DNA of 38,344 nucleotides from Dokdonella immobilis (lineage in GTDB: Bacteria; Pseudomonadota; Gammaproteobacteria; Xanthomonadales; Rhodanobacteraceae). Below the pieces are notes generated by a model. That model ran no database searches and was not told where the DNA came from. It saw only the letters and a program-made list of their open reading frames with translations. Location: the NCBI RefSeq assembly GCF_900115085.1, contig NZ_FOVF01000038.1:1-38344 (forward strand), given 5' to 3'. Each line of letters begins with the position of its first letter. Positions within the stretch are counted from its first letter, which is position 1. The translations under genes and the position numbers were made by a program. Positions 25,185 through 35,109 of this stretch are shown piece after piece.

Positions 25185-26365
25185 CGACGCTGAAACACGC
25201 CAATCGCCAATTCATCCTGGCCGCGCTGGCCCTGGCCGCAGTGTCGGCTCTCGCCGCATGCACCCGCTCGGCCGAGCCGGTCACGGCATCGGCGAAGGCC
25301 GGGTCGGGACACGCGCAGGACGATCCCGAACGGGAAGGTCACGGCGAGCACGAAGTCGCCGGTGGGAACGTCATCGTCATGGATGCCGCCGGGCGTGAAG
25401 CAGCCGGCATCCGGCTGGCGGTCGTGCAGCCCTCCGCGCTGGGCGAGCAGTTGCGCGCGCCGGGCGAAGTGCTCGACAACGCCTACGGCACCACCTTGAT
25501 CACGCCGCGCGTCGAAGCCCTGGTCGTGCGCCGACATGCGCGGCTCGGCGATGACGTCGCTGCCGGCGCCGCCCTGGTGACCCTGGCCAGCGTCGCGGTC
25601 TCCGATGCGCAGGCCGAATTGCGCATCGCCGAGCAGGAATGGAAGCGCGTTTCGGCACTGGGACGTGAGGCCGTCTCGGGCCGTCGCATCGCCGAAGCGC
25701 GTGTCACCTACGAGCGCGCCCAGGCCAAGGCGCGGGCCTACGGCCTCCCCGGCACCGCGCCCGGATCGGTCGATGGCGAGTTCACCCTCACGGCGCCGCA
25801 TGCCGGGCGCATCACCGAGGACGACTTCGCCATCGGCGAACGCATCGAGCCCGGGCGCACGCTGTTCCGGCTCGTCGACGAATCGGTGGTGTGGGTCGAC
25901 GCCACGCTGCCTTCGGCCATCGCCGCCCGGGTCGGTCCCGGCAGCGCAGCCAGCGTGGTCATCGGCGATCAGCGCCTCGCCGGAACGGTCGCGCATCGAG
26001 GCCACCACACCTCCGAAACCACGCGCAATGCCGTGGTCCGCATCGAGGTGCCGAACGAGGGCGATCGACTGCATGGCGGGGATTTCGTCGATGTCTATCT
26101 CGACGCCGCCGGCCAGGCCGGGGCCGGCGGTTCGCTGGCCGTGCCGACCGCCGCGCTCGTGCAGATGGCCGGCGAGACGGTGGTCTTTCGCCGCGTCGCC
26201 GAAGACCGCTTCGAGCCGGTGCCGGTTCGCACCGGTGCCGTGATCGGCGACACCACTGTCATCGAGGAGGGCATCAGACCCGGCGATACGGTGGTCGTCG
26301 ACGGCGCGTTCGCGCTGAAGGCGCAAGTGCTCAAGTCGCAGCTGGGAGAAGGCCATGCCCACTGA
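25181..26365 (+). CDS. CzcB-like periplasmic adaptor lipoprotein
   Basis: This 394-residue membrane-fusion protein links the RND pump to the CzcC-like channel. A lipoprotein signal ends at LAAC (C27). Next is a His/Glu-rich stretch (GHAQDDPEREGHGEHEVAGG) that may bind metal, then a lipoyl/hairpin and beta-barrel adaptor core (LVVRRHARLGDDVAAGAAL, TLTAPHAGRITEDD) and a C-terminal beta region. GGAGGACG precedes the ATG, which overlaps the czcC-like stop. The gene ends 27 bp before the pump. Confidence 0.9.
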   Translation: MTTLKHANRQFILAALALAAVSALAACTRSAEPVTASAKAGSGHAQDDPEREGHGEHEVAGGNVIVMDAAGREAAGIRLAVVQPSALGEQLRAPGEVLDNAYGTTLITPRVEALVVRRHARLGDDVAAGAALVTLASVAVSDAQAELRIAEQEWKRVSALGREAVSGRRIAEARVTYERAQAKARAYGLPGTAPGSVDGEFTLTAPHAGRITEDDFAIGERIEPGRTLFRLVDESVVWVDATLPSAIAARVGPGSAASVVIGDQRLAGTVAHRGHHTSETTRNAVVRIEVPNEGDRLHGGDFVDVYLDAAGQAGAGGSLAVPTAALVQMAGETVVFRRVAEDRFEPVPVRTGAVIGDTTVIEEGIRPGDTVVVDGAFALKAQVLKSQLGEGHAH

Positions 26366-26392
26366 CACCCGCTCCGGAAGCGGAGGCGCACC

Positions 26393-29300
26393 ATGCTGAA
26401 TCGCCTGGTCGAGTCTTCACTTCGCTACAGGTTCCTGGTCCTTATCAGCTTCGCGGTGGTCGCCTTTCTCGGCCTGCAGGCGGTCCGCAGCGTGCCGATC
26501 GACGCCTTTCCCGACGTCACGCCGGCCCAGGTCAACGTCTACACCGAGTCGCCCGGCCTCGCCGCCGAGGATGTCGAGCAACTGCTGACCACGCCCGTCG
26601 AATCGGCGCTGGCGGGATTGCCGAAGGTCGAGGAGATCCGCTCGGTCAGCCTGTTCGGCCTGTCCTACGTCGCCGTCTATTTCGAGGACGACATGGACAT
26701 CTACTTCGCCCGCCAGCTCGTCAACGAACGCCTGCAGGAAATTGGCGATCGCCTGCCCGAAGGCTACGGAAAGCCCAGCATGGGACCGAATACCTCGGGT
26801 CTCGGCCAGGTGTACTGGTACACGGTGGAACGCGCGCCCGGCGTGAGCAAGGACCAGGTCTCCGACATGGACCTGCGCACCTGGCAGGAATGGACGGTGC
26901 GGCTGATCCTGCGCACCGCGCCCGGCGTCGACGATGTCACCTCGTGGGGTGGCGGCGAGCGCGAGTTCCAGGTGCGCATCGATCCGCAGCGGCTCTACGC
27001 CCGTGGCCTCGGATTCGGCGACGTGATCAACGCGATTCCCGCCAACAACGGCCAGGTCGGCGGCAACGTCATGGACGTCGGGCGCGAGCAGTTCCTGGTC
27101 CGAGGCCTCGGCCTGCTCAGGTCGACCGAGGACATCGGCGCGATCGTGCTCAAGGCCGAGGACGGCGTGTCGGTGTACCTGCGCGACGTGGCAACCGTGA
27201 TCGAAGCCCCGGCACCGCGCTTCGGTGCGGTCACCCGCGACGGCGAGGAAGTCGTGCTCGGCATGGCCCTGGCGCGCATCGGCGAAAACGCCAAGGACGT
27301 GGTCGAGGCGGTCAAGGGCAAGCTCGATGTCGTGCGTGCGGCCTTGCCCGGGAGCATGCGGCTCAAGCCGATCTACGAGCGCACGGATCTCGTCAACAAG
27401 GCGGTCGAAACCGCCGTGCGCGCGCTGATAGAAGGTTCGATCCTCGTCGCCATCATCCTGTTCCTGTTCCTCGGCGAACTGCGCTCGGCGATCGTCGTGA
27501 TCGTGACCTTGCCGCTGGCCATGCTGATCGCCTTCATCGGCATGGGCCAGTTCGGATTGTCGGCCAACCTGATGTCGCTGGCCGGCCTGGCGATCGGCAT
27601 CGGCATGATGGTGGATGGCGCCGTGGTGATGGTCGAGAACGCCTTCCGGATCATGGCCGAGCGGCTCGAGCATGGCGAGAAGGTGAACCGGACTGCGGCC
27701 GTGCTTGCCGCGGCCAAGGAAGTCGCCAACCCGATTGCCTTCGCGATCCTCATCATCATCGTGGTGTTCCTGCCGCTGTTCTCACTGGAAGGCCTGGAAG
27801 GCAGGATGTTCAAGCCGATGGCCTTCAACATTGCCTTCGCGATGGCCGGCTCGCTGATCCTGAGCCTGACCTTGATCCCGGTGCTGGCCTCGCTGGTCCT
27901 CAAGCCCAGGCAGGAACGCGATACCTGGCTGGTTGCGCGGATCAAGCGCGTCTACCGCCCGTTGCTGGACAAGGCGCTGGCCAGGAAGAAGGGGGTCGTG
28001 ATCGGCGCCGTGGTCGCGCTCGTGGCGAGCCTGGCGATCTTCCCCTTCCTCGGCAAGGAGTTCATGCCGCAGTTGCAGGAAGGCTCGATCATGTGGCGGG
28101 TGACGGGCATTCCGTCGACCTCGCTCGATGAATCGATCCGCACCAGCAACGCCATCGCCCGCGCCTTCGGGAAGTTCCCTGAGGTCGACACCACGCTGGC
28201 GATGATCGGCCGCGCCGAGAAGGGCGAGACCGCCGACGTGAACTACATGGAGATCTACACCGCACTGAAGCCGGAAGAGGCGTGGACGAGCGGGCGCGAC
28301 ATCAAGCAGCTCGAATACGACATGCAGGAAACGCTGGAGCAGGTCGTGCCGAACGTGGTGCCGGGCTACACCCAGCCAATCCAGATGCGCGTGGAGGAGC
28401 TGATCTCCGGCGTGCGTGCCACGCTGGCCGTGAAGCTCTACGGCCAGGATCTGGCCCAGCTCGACACGCTCAGCGGTCGGATCAAGACGGCCCTGGAGCA
28501 GGTGCCCGGGGTCGCCGATCTGTCGCTCGAGGCGAATATCGGCAAGCCGCAGATCCGCATCGCGGTCGACCGTGAGGCACTGGCGCGTCACGGCATGAAC
28601 GCCGAAGAGGTGCTGACCATCGTCCGCAACGGCCTGGGCGGCGAGCCGGTCAGCGTGCTGCTGGACGGGGTCAAGCGCTTCGGCATCGCCGTGCGCCTGG
28701 AGGATTCGACGCGCGATTCGGTCGAAGCCTTGCGCCGGATTCCATTGCGTACCGCGACCGGTGCCCTGGTGCCGCTATCGGAAGTCGCCGAGATCAGCGT
28801 GGCCGAAGGCTACTCGTTCGTGCGTCGCGAGCAGCTGCAGCGCTACGCGGTGATCCAGATGGACGTGCGCGGCCGCGATGTGGACGGCTTCGTCAAGGAC
28901 GCCAACGCGGCGATCCAGCAGCAGGTCGATCTGCCGCCCGGCTATTGGGTCGAATGGGGCGGCGCGTTCGAGAACCAGCAGCGCGCCCTGGCCAAGCTGG
29001 CGCTGATCGTGCCGGTCACGATCTTCTTCATCTTCGTGCTGCTCTACACCGCCTTCAATTCGGTCAAGTACGCCACGCTGATCATCGCCAACGTGCCGTT
29101 CGCGACCATCGGCGGCCTGCTCGCGTTGTTCGTCACCGGTCAATACCTGTCGGTACCCTCGGCGATCGGCTTCATTGCCGTGTTCGGCGTGGCCATGCTC
29201 AACGGCATCGTCCTGGTCAGCTTTCTCAACGAATTGCGCGAGAACGGCCTGTCCGTCCGCGAGGCGGTGGTTCAGGGCACGGCACTGCGCCTGCGACCGG

Positions 29301-29506
29301 TGCTGATGACCGCCAGCGTCGCCATCTTGGGCCTGGTGCCGATGCTGCTGTCGAGCGGCGTCGGCGCGGAAACCCAGCGGCCGCTGGCGACCGTGGTGGT
29401 CGGTGGCTTGATCAGCTCGACCCTGCTGACGCTGGTGCTGCTGCCCGTGCTCTATGAATGGCTCGAACTGCGGGCCGAGCGCAAATACCGGGAGATGTCG
29501 CCATGA
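26393..29506 (+). CDS. czcA: CzcA/CusA-family heavy-metal RND efflux pump
   Basis: This 1037-residue, 12-helix proton-driven pump of the HME-RND class is the engine of the operon. The start SVPIDAFPDVTPAQVNVYTE and the helix-4 motif GIGMMVDGAVVMVEN are diagnostic. The proton-relay Asp aligns at D408, but the other acidic position of the CzcA motif DFGxxxDGA (D402) is Gly here, so it differs from the well-studied Zn/Co/Cd pumps. It also lacks the CusA form VDAAIVMIEN. The metal is therefore uncertain. GGAGG precedes the ATG. The gene ends 87 bp from the convergent osmC gene. Confidence 0.93.
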   Translation: MLNRLVESSLRYRFLVLISFAVVAFLGLQAVRSVPIDAFPDVTPAQVNVYTESPGLAAEDVEQLLTTPVESALAGLPKVEEIRSVSLFGLSYVAVYFEDDMDIYFARQLVNERLQEIGDRLPEGYGKPSMGPNTSGLGQVYWYTVERAPGVSKDQVSDMDLRTWQEWTVRLILRTAPGVDDVTSWGGGEREFQVRIDPQRLYARGLGFGDVINAIPANNGQVGGNVMDVGREQFLVRGLGLLRSTEDIGAIVLKAEDGVSVYLRDVATVIEAPAPRFGAVTRDGEEVVLGMALARIGENAKDVVEAVKGKLDVVRAALPGSMRLKPIYERTDLVNKAVETAVRALIEGSILVAIILFLFLGELRSAIVVIVTLPLAMLIAFIGMGQFGLSANLMSLAGLAIGIGMMVDGAVVMVENAFRIMAERLEHGEKVNRTAAVLAAAKEVANPIAFAILIIIVVFLPLFSLEGLEGRMFKPMAFNIAFAMAGSLILSLTLIPVLASLVLKPRQERDTWLVARIKRVYRPLLDKALARKKGVVIGAVVALVASLAIFPFLGKEFMPQLQEGSIMWRVTGIPSTSLDESIRTSNAIARAFGKFPEVDTTLAMIGRAEKGETADVNYMEIYTALKPEEAWTSGRDIKQLEYDMQETLEQVVPNVVPGYTQPIQMRVEELISGVRATLAVKLYGQDLAQLDTLSGRIKTALEQVPGVADLSLEANIGKPQIRIAVDREALARHGMNAEEVLTIVRNGLGGEPVSVLLDGVKRFGIAVRLEDSTRDSVEALRRIPLRTATGALVPLSEVAEISVAEGYSFVRREQLQRYAVIQMDVRGRDVDGFVKDANAAIQQQVDLPPGYWVEWGGAFENQQRALAKLALIVPVTIFFIFVLLYTAFNSVKYATLIIANVPFATIGGLLALFVTGQYLSVPSAIGFIAVFGVAMLNGIVLVSFLNELRENGLSVREAVVQGTALRLRPVLMTASVAILGLVPMLLSSGVGAETQRPLATVVVGGLISSTLLTLVLLPVLYEWLELRAERKYREMSP

Positions 29507-29593
29507 AACAGCAGGCGATACTCCCTGCGGCCCCAGCGGGCTCGATCCGTCCCGGTGTCCCGTTCCGCTCGGCGCGGGCAGGCCAGCAGCCGC

Positions 29594-30088
29594 TCAGATC
29601 ATCCAGGTGGCTGTCGGCGAGGCCGCGCGAGTGCTGTCGTGGAGAATGTCGCCGGCGGCGTCGCGCACCTTGACGTCGACCGGAATGCCATTGCGCACGC
29701 TTTCGGTGACGATGCAGAAATTCTCGAACTGGCCGAGCAGGCGATCAAGCTGGCTGTAATCGGAGGCCGCGCCGGGCAGGTCGATCTCGACATCGACCTG
29801 GCCGATGCGCCAGCGCTTCTCGGCATTGCGTTCGAGCCGGCCGGTCGCCCGGGCGGTGATGGCCCCAGGCGAATTCTTGAACTTGCGCAGGGCGAACAGC
29901 AGGCTGGCGCTGAGGCAATTGGCCACGGCTGCGACGAGCAGGCGCGCCGGATTGGGGCCGCTGTCGCCGCCGAGCGGCGATTCCTCGTCGGTGTGCAGAT
30001 CGGGGATCGGCGTTTCGTCGAAGGCGATGCGGAACACGTAGTCCGCTTCTTCGGTCAGGCGGATCGAGAAGGTCCGGATTTCACTCAT
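29594..30088 (-). CDS. OsmC family protein
   Basis: This 164-residue OsmC/Ohr-like thiol peroxidase family member has the two conserved cysteines C58 (AANCLSAS-like context VANCLSASLLF) and C125 (FENFCIVTESV), matching the OsmC pair. GGDSGPNPARLLVAA is the family signature. It overlaps the RND pump stop by 8 bp with an AGGAGA ribosome site inside the pump gene, so it is the last gene of the sqr operon. In this context reduction of persulfides or hydroperoxides formed during sulfide oxidation is plausible, but it is an inference. Confidence 0.92.
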   Translation of the reverse strand: MSEIRTFSIRLTEEADYVFRIAFDETPIPDLHTDEESPLGGDSGPNPARLLVAAVANCLSASLLFALRKFKNSPGAITARATGRLERNAEKRWRIGQVDVEIDLPGAASDYSQLDRLLGQFENFCIVTESVRNGIPVDVKVRDAAGDILHDSTRAASPTATWMI

Positions 30089-33000
30089 GGTCGATCTCCT
30101 TGCGGGCGGGCGCCGTGCGCGCGAGCCAGCCGTAGTAGAGCAGCGGAATGACCAGCAGGGTCAGCGCGGTCGAGACGAGGATGCCGAAGATCAGCGATAC
30201 AGCCAGGCCCTGGAAGATCGGATCGTCGATGATGAAGAAGCCGCCGACCATCGCCGCGACGCCGGTCAGCACGATCGGCTTGGCGCGCACGGCGGCGGCA
30301 TCGACGACCGCGTCGCGCAGGCTGGCGCCGGCGTCGATGGCGTGGTTGATGAAGTCGATCAGCAGGATCGAATTGCGCACGATGATGCCGGCCAGGGCGA
30401 TCATGCCGATCATCGAGGTTGCCGTGTACTGCGCGCCGACCAGGGCATGGCCCGGCATCACGCCGATCACGGTCAGCGGGATCGGCGCCATGATGATCAG
30501 CGGCACCACGTAGTTCCGGAACTGGCCGACCACGAGCAGGTAGATCAGGACCAGGCCGACCGAATAGGCCAGGCCCATGTCGCGGAAGGTCTCGTAGGTG
30601 ATCTGCCATTCGCCGTCCCATTTCACGGTCGGCGTCGTCGTGTCCTGTGGCTGGTCGATGAAGGTCTGGGCAATGCTGCCCTCGTCACCGAGTTCGCCGA
30701 CCAGCGAGAACATGCCGTACAGCGGGCTGTCGGTGGCGCCCGCATCGTCGCCGCTGACGAAGGCGTAGCGCAGCAGGTCCTTGTGGTAGACGGCGCGCTC
30801 GCGGTGCGTGTCGCGAACCTCGACGACCTCCGACAGCGGTACCAGCGTGCCGTTCGTCGCGCGCACGCGCACGGCCAGCAACTGGGCCAGCGAGGCCTGG
30901 TCGGCAGCCGGCAGGCGCAGGCGCACCGGCACGGCGTGCCGGGCATGGCCATCCATCAGCCAGGTTGCATCCTCGCCGGACAGTGCACTCTGCAGGGTCT
31001 GCGCGATGCGCGCCTGGTCGAGGCCGAGGCGTGCCGCGCGGGCCCGATCGACGACCATGATCTGGCGCGGAGCGTCGGCCTCGACGCTGGTGTCGACATC
31101 GACGATGTCGCTGTTGGCCCGGAACTTCTCTTCCAGGGCGAGCGCGGTGCGGCGCACGCTGGCGTCGTCGGGTCCGTAGACCTCGGCCACGATCGGCGCC
31201 AGCACCGGCGGACCGGGCGGCACCTCGACCAGCTTGACCGAGGCGTTGTAGGTCTGGCCGATCGCGGCCAGGGCCGGGCGCACGGCGAGGGCGATCGCGT
31301 GGCTCTGGCGGTCGCGCTGATGCTTGTCGACGAGGTTGACCTGGAGGTCGCCGACCAGCGGGCCGCTGCGCAGGTAGTACTGGCGCACGAGGCCGTTGAA
31401 GGTGATCGGCGCGGCGGTGCCGGCATAGCCCTGCCAGTCCTTCACTTCGGGCACGCCGGCCAGCGCGCCCGCGAGTTCGGCGAGCAGTGCGTTGGTGGTT
31501 TCGAGCGTGCTGCCTTCGGGCATGTCGACGACGACCTGGAACTCGGACTTGTTGTCGAACGGCAGCATCTTGAGGATCACCGCCTTGACCACGACCAGGC
31601 CGACCGCGGCCAGCACGAACAGGCCCATGGCGGCGAACAGCAGGCGGCGCCGGCGCGGCGCACGTTCCGACACGAGGAACGGGGACATCAGCCGATGGGC
31701 GACGCGGTTGAGCCAGCCAGCGCGTGTGTCTTCGGCATTGCCAGCGACGTCGCGCGCCGGCTCGTGGTGGGCGAGCAGGCGCAGGGCCAGCCACGGCGTG
31801 ACGACGAGGGCCACGGCCAGCGACAGCAGCATGCCGACCGAGGCATTGATCGGGATCGGCCGCATGTACGGGCCCATCAGTCCCGAGACGAAGGCCATCG
31901 GCAGCAGCGCGGCGATCACCGTGAAGGTGGCCAGGATGGTCGGTCCACCGACCTCGCTGACCGCTGCCGGGATCGCCTTGAGCAGGCTGGTGCTGCCGAG
32001 CCGCTGGTGGCGATGGATGTTCTCGACGACGACGATCGCATCGTCGACGAGGATGCCGATCGAGAAGATCAGCGCGAACAAGGAAACGCGATTGATCGTG
32101 AAACCCATCGCCCAGGAGGCGAACAGGGTCAGCATCAGGGTGATGACCACGGCCGCGCCGACCACGATGGCCTCGCGCCAGCCGAGCGTGAACAGCACCA
32201 GCAGGACTACCGAAAGCGTCGCGAACAGCAGCTTCTGTATCAGCTTGCTGGCCTTGTCGGTGGCGGTCTGGCCGTAGTCGCGGGTGACCGTGATGTGCAC
32301 GTCGGCGGGAATGACCACGCCGGCCAGTGCTTCGAGGCGCTGGCTGACCGCGCGTGTGATATCGGCCGCGTTGCTGCCCGGCTTCTTGGCGATGGCCAGG
32401 GTCACGGCCGGGGCATTGCCGGTGGCCGGGCCCGGCTTGTCGGCCGGGACGCCGTACCAGACATAGCTCGATGGCAAGTCGGCACCCTGGTGCAGGCGGG
32501 CGACATCGGAAAGGAACACCGGCTGGCCCTTGTTCAGGCCGATGACGAGCCCAGCGACTTCGCCGGCATCGGCCAGGAAGCTGCCGGCGGTGACCGGCAC
32601 GTTGGCATTGCCATCGATGCGTTCGCCGGCCTGGCTGACCGTGTTGGCCGCGCGCAGGGCGGCCGACAGGTCGGCGATCGACAGGCCATAGGCGGCCAGC
32701 CGGGTGGCATCGAGTTCGACCATGACCGCGCGTTCGGGCGCGCCGATCGTGTAGACATCGCGCGTGCCGGGGATGCGCTTGAGTTCTGCTTCCAGCGTAT
32801 GCGCGACTTCGGCCAGCGCGACCGGATCCTGCGCGGGGTCGTCGCTCCACAGGGTCAGCGCCATCACCGGGACGTCGTCGATGCCCATCGGCCGCACCAG
32901 CGGCTGGCCGACGCCAAGCCCGGGCGGCACGAAATCCTGGTTCTGGAAGACCTGGTTGTAGAGGCGGACGATCGCGGTCTGGCGCGGCACGCCGACCTCG

Positions 33001-33308
33001 TATTCGACAGTCAGGATGGCGACGCCGGGCCGGCTGACCGAATAGACGTGCTTGACCCCGTCGATCTCGGCCAGCTTCTGTTCGAGCGGAAAGGCGACCA
33101 GGTTCTCGACGTCCTGCACATCGGCGCCGGCGAACGGCACGATGACGTTGGCCATGGTCACGTCGATCTGCGGTTCCTCCTCGCGCGGGGTGATTGCGGT
33201 CGCGGCGAGGCCGAGCAGGATCGCGGCCAGCGCCAGCACCGGGGTCAGCGGCGAGGACTGGAAGGCGCGTGCGATGCGACCCGAAAAGCCCAGCGACGGT
33301 TCGCTCAT
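30081..33308 (-). CDS. RND efflux pump of the sulfide operon
   Basis: This 1075-residue RND permease has two sets of transmembrane helices and two large periplasmic loops. Helix 4 reads SIGILVDDAIVVVEN with the proton-relay pair D422/D423, as in drug-type (AcrB-like) pumps, not metal-type ones. The N-terminus ITPREEEPQIDVTMANVIVP places it in a branch often found alone with an adaptor and no TolC gene. It overlaps the adaptor (ATGA) and osmC (8 bp). No outer-membrane channel gene is in the operon. Substrate unknown; co-location with sqr and a persulfide-sensor-like repressor suggests a sulfur-related or sulfide-induced substrate. Confidence 0.92.
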   Translation of the reverse strand: MSEPSLGFSGRIARAFQSSPLTPVLALAAILLGLAATAITPREEEPQIDVTMANVIVPFAGADVQDVENLVAFPLEQKLAEIDGVKHVYSVSRPGVAILTVEYEVGVPRQTAIVRLYNQVFQNQDFVPPGLGVGQPLVRPMGIDDVPVMALTLWSDDPAQDPVALAEVAHTLEAELKRIPGTRDVYTIGAPERAVMVELDATRLAAYGLSIADLSAALRAANTVSQAGERIDGNANVPVTAGSFLADAGEVAGLVIGLNKGQPVFLSDVARLHQGADLPSSYVWYGVPADKPGPATGNAPAVTLAIAKKPGSNAADITRAVSQRLEALAGVVIPADVHITVTRDYGQTATDKASKLIQKLLFATLSVVLLVLFTLGWREAIVVGAAVVITLMLTLFASWAMGFTINRVSLFALIFSIGILVDDAIVVVENIHRHQRLGSTSLLKAIPAAVSEVGGPTILATFTVIAALLPMAFVSGLMGPYMRPIPINASVGMLLSLAVALVVTPWLALRLLAHHEPARDVAGNAEDTRAGWLNRVAHRLMSPFLVSERAPRRRRLLFAAMGLFVLAAVGLVVVKAVILKMLPFDNKSEFQVVVDMPEGSTLETTNALLAELAGALAGVPEVKDWQGYAGTAAPITFNGLVRQYYLRSGPLVGDLQVNLVDKHQRDRQSHAIALAVRPALAAIGQTYNASVKLVEVPPGPPVLAPIVAEVYGPDDASVRRTALALEEKFRANSDIVDVDTSVEADAPRQIMVVDRARAARLGLDQARIAQTLQSALSGEDATWLMDGHARHAVPVRLRLPAADQASLAQLLAVRVRATNGTLVPLSEVVEVRDTHRERAVYHKDLLRYAFVSGDDAGATDSPLYGMFSLVGELGDEGSIAQTFIDQPQDTTTPTVKWDGEWQITYETFRDMGLAYSVGLVLIYLLVVGQFRNYVVPLIIMAPIPLTVIGVMPGHALVGAQYTATSMIGMIALAGIIVRNSILLIDFINHAIDAGASLRDAVVDAAAVRAKPIVLTGVAAMVGGFFIIDDPIFQGLAVSLIFGILVSTALTLLVIPLLYYGWLARTAPARKEIDHE

Positions 33309-34384
33309 TGCGCTGCATCCGCGTGGCGCTGCGCGCTCAGCCAATGCGCCGCGGCGGCCGGATCGGTGGCGTAGCGCTCGCCACCGGCGAGGCCGGCCAG
33401 CACCTCGACCCGGTCGTCATGACGCTGGCCGATGCGGACCTGGCGCAGGCTCACGCGGGCGCCGTCGACGATGTACAGGCCGATCAGCTCACCGCGTTCG
33501 ACCAGTGCGCCGACCGGCACGCTGAGGCGCTCGACCGCACCGGTGGCGAATGCGGCCTTGACCGTCATGCCAGGATACAGGCCGGTATCGTCGCCCGGCA
33601 GCTCGAGGCGCACGGTGAAGGTGTGCGTGGCCGGATCGGCATACGGGAATACGGTGACCTTGCTCGCCCTGGCCCGGCGACCGCCGTTGCCATCGAGCAG
33701 GATGTCGGCACTCTGCTGCGCGCGGATCGGCCCGATCGCGCTCTGCGGGATTTGCACCGACACGCGCAGGTCGCTCAGCGAAACGCCCGACATCAGCGGT
33801 TGGCCCGGCTGCACCGATTCGCCGATCTGCACGTAGCGTTCAGTGACTATTCCCGAATACGGGGCGCGCACGACCGTGTAGTCCATCTGCTGGCCGACTT
33901 CGCGCAGCTGCGCGCGTGCCGCCTCGAGCGCGGCTTTCGCCGCATCGCGCCGCGCCTGTTCCTGGTCGAGCTGGGCCTTGGCCACGAGCTGGCGCGCATA
34001 GACTTCGGCGATGCGCTTGTAGGAAGCCTGGGCTTCGTCGTAGGCGGCCTGCGCCGAGGCGATCTGCGCCTGCGCGCGGCTCTTTGCCGATTTCTGTTCG
34101 ACATCGGTGAAGCGCACGATCACGGCGCCTTCCGGCACCGTGTCATTGACGTCGTAGGGCAACTCGACCACACGCCCGCTGGTCTGTGCCGACACGGTGG
34201 CCTGGTTGATGGCCTCGACCACGCCATCCCAGACCTGTTCGGCCTGCGCCGTTTCGGGCCTGGCCTCGAGCGTCTCGAACGGCGGCGGCGTGCCCCTGGC
34301 GACCTGCTCCGGCTCCGATCGGCCGCAGCCTGCCAGCAGCAGACCGGCGACCATGGCCATGATCACGGGCGGCGAGCGTCTCAT
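33305..34384 (-). CDS. RND periplasmic adaptor lipoprotein (HlyD family)
   Basis: This 359-residue membrane-fusion protein has a lipoprotein signal ending LAGC (C20). A lipoyl half motif (GRVVELPYDVNDTVPEGAVIVRF), an alpha-helical hairpin (about 95-170), the second lipoyl half (VRAPYSGIVTERYVQIGESV), and beta-barrel and membrane-proximal domains follow. Both ends are ATGA overlaps, with DUF302 upstream and the RND pump downstream. It should connect the pump to an outer-membrane channel encoded elsewhere. Confidence 0.92.
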   Translation of the reverse strand: MRRSPPVIMAMVAGLLLAGCGRSEPEQVARGTPPPFETLEARPETAQAEQVWDGVVEAINQATVSAQTSGRVVELPYDVNDTVPEGAVIVRFTDVEQKSAKSRAQAQIASAQAAYDEAQASYKRIAEVYARQLVAKAQLDQEQARRDAAKAALEAARAQLREVGQQMDYTVVRAPYSGIVTERYVQIGESVQPGQPLMSGVSLSDLRVSVQIPQSAIGPIRAQQSADILLDGNGGRRARASKVTVFPYADPATHTFTVRLELPGDDTGLYPGMTVKAAFATGAVERLSVPVGALVERGELIGLYIVDGARVSLRQVRIGQRHDDRVEVLAGLAGGERYATDPAAAAHWLSAQRHADAAQ

Positions 34385-34767
34385 CGGGCCGCCTCGTCGA
34401 TCATCTGCATGGTCGCGTCCTCGACCTGGGCGGCGATCGGGGCCAGGGCCGGGTCCTTCGACAGCATGCCGAGCATCGGCTGCGGGCGGATCATGCCGAT
34501 GAAGGTCCTGCCCTTTTCCGTGTACACCGAAATGCGGCAGGGCAGGGCCATGTTCATGCGCATGTCGGCAGCCAGGACCTTCGCCGCCTGGCCCGGATTG
34601 CAGACTTCGAACACCTTGCACTGTTCGTCGAAGTCGATGCCCTTGCCGCGCAGGGTCGCGCCGAGGTCGTGCACGTGGAGCACGCCGAACTGGTGCGCCC
34701 GGACCGCGGCATCGAGCGCAGCGGCGGCCTGGTCGAAGGATCTGGCTGTTTCAACAATGTAGTGCAT
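34381..34767 (-). CDS. DUF302 protein
   Basis: This 128-residue DUF302 protein has the family pattern of EVCNP (C56) followed by LPCRISVY (C77), a third cysteine at C50, and TFIGMIRPQPML. DUF302 domains are small alpha/beta folds of unknown role that recur beside sulfur-oxidation and sulfide-responsive genes. GAGGTT precedes the ATG at 34767. The gene overlaps the adaptor by 4 bp. No signal peptide is seen, so it is predicted to be cytoplasmic. Thiol or persulfide chemistry on the cysteines is speculative. Confidence 0.9.
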   Translation of the reverse strand: MHYIVETARSFDQAAAALDAAVRAHQFGVLHVHDLGATLRGKGIDFDEQCKVFEVCNPGQAAKVLAADMRMNMALPCRISVYTEKGRTFIGMIRPQPMLGMLSKDPALAPIAAQVEDATMQMIDEAAR

Positions 34768-34821
34768 GGGCAACCTCGGTGGAGCGGAAACGAACGATGC
34801 AGGCAACGCGGAGCCCGGACT

Positions 34822-35028
34822 TCAGCGGGGAAACGCGGTGCCCGGCTTCATGCCGAAGCTGCGCAGGATCATCGCCAGCGGACAGAAGCCGGTGAACGAG
34901 GACTGCAGCAGGTTGGCGCCGACGAACACGGTCAGCAGCAGCCACCACGGCGAAACGAAATGGGCCAGGGCGACGCTGAGCAGGATCACGCTGCCGGCGA
35001 AAGCGAGTACGACACGATCGATGTTCAT
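34822..35028 (-). CDS. DUF2892 small membrane protein
   Basis: This 68-residue protein has two membrane helices (about 7-23 and 27-43). The family ending NLLQSSFTGFCPLAMILRSFG carries C49. The same domain forms the membrane part of rhodanese YgaP-type proteins and occurs in BigR-type operons, where it is linked to sulfide detoxification (known of family). Here it stands alone between cytochrome b561 and DUF302, on the same strand, with gaps of 81 and 54 bp. Confidence 0.92.
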   Translation of the reverse strand: MNIDRVVLAFAGSVILLSVALAHFVSPWWLLLTVFVGANLLQSSFTGFCPLAMILRSFGMKPGTAFPR

Positions 35029-35109
35029 GCTTGATTCCTCAACAATCCTTCTGGTCGACCGGGGTGGTCTGGAGGTGCCGGCGGTCGACCGGCCGGCACC
35101 GTGATGGAT

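Noticed and set aside
29503-29673. Short frame starting in an ATGA overlap with the czcA stop
   Set aside because: The overlap mimics coupling, but the product becomes Arg/Ser-rich and runs into osmC on the other strand. No signature was seen.
30087-33374. A 1095-codon open frame on the plus strand opposite the RND pump
   Set aside because: It lies fully antisense to a convincing pump gene, is rich in Arg, Asp, Gln and His as expected for the reverse frame of high-GC DNA, and shows no domain.
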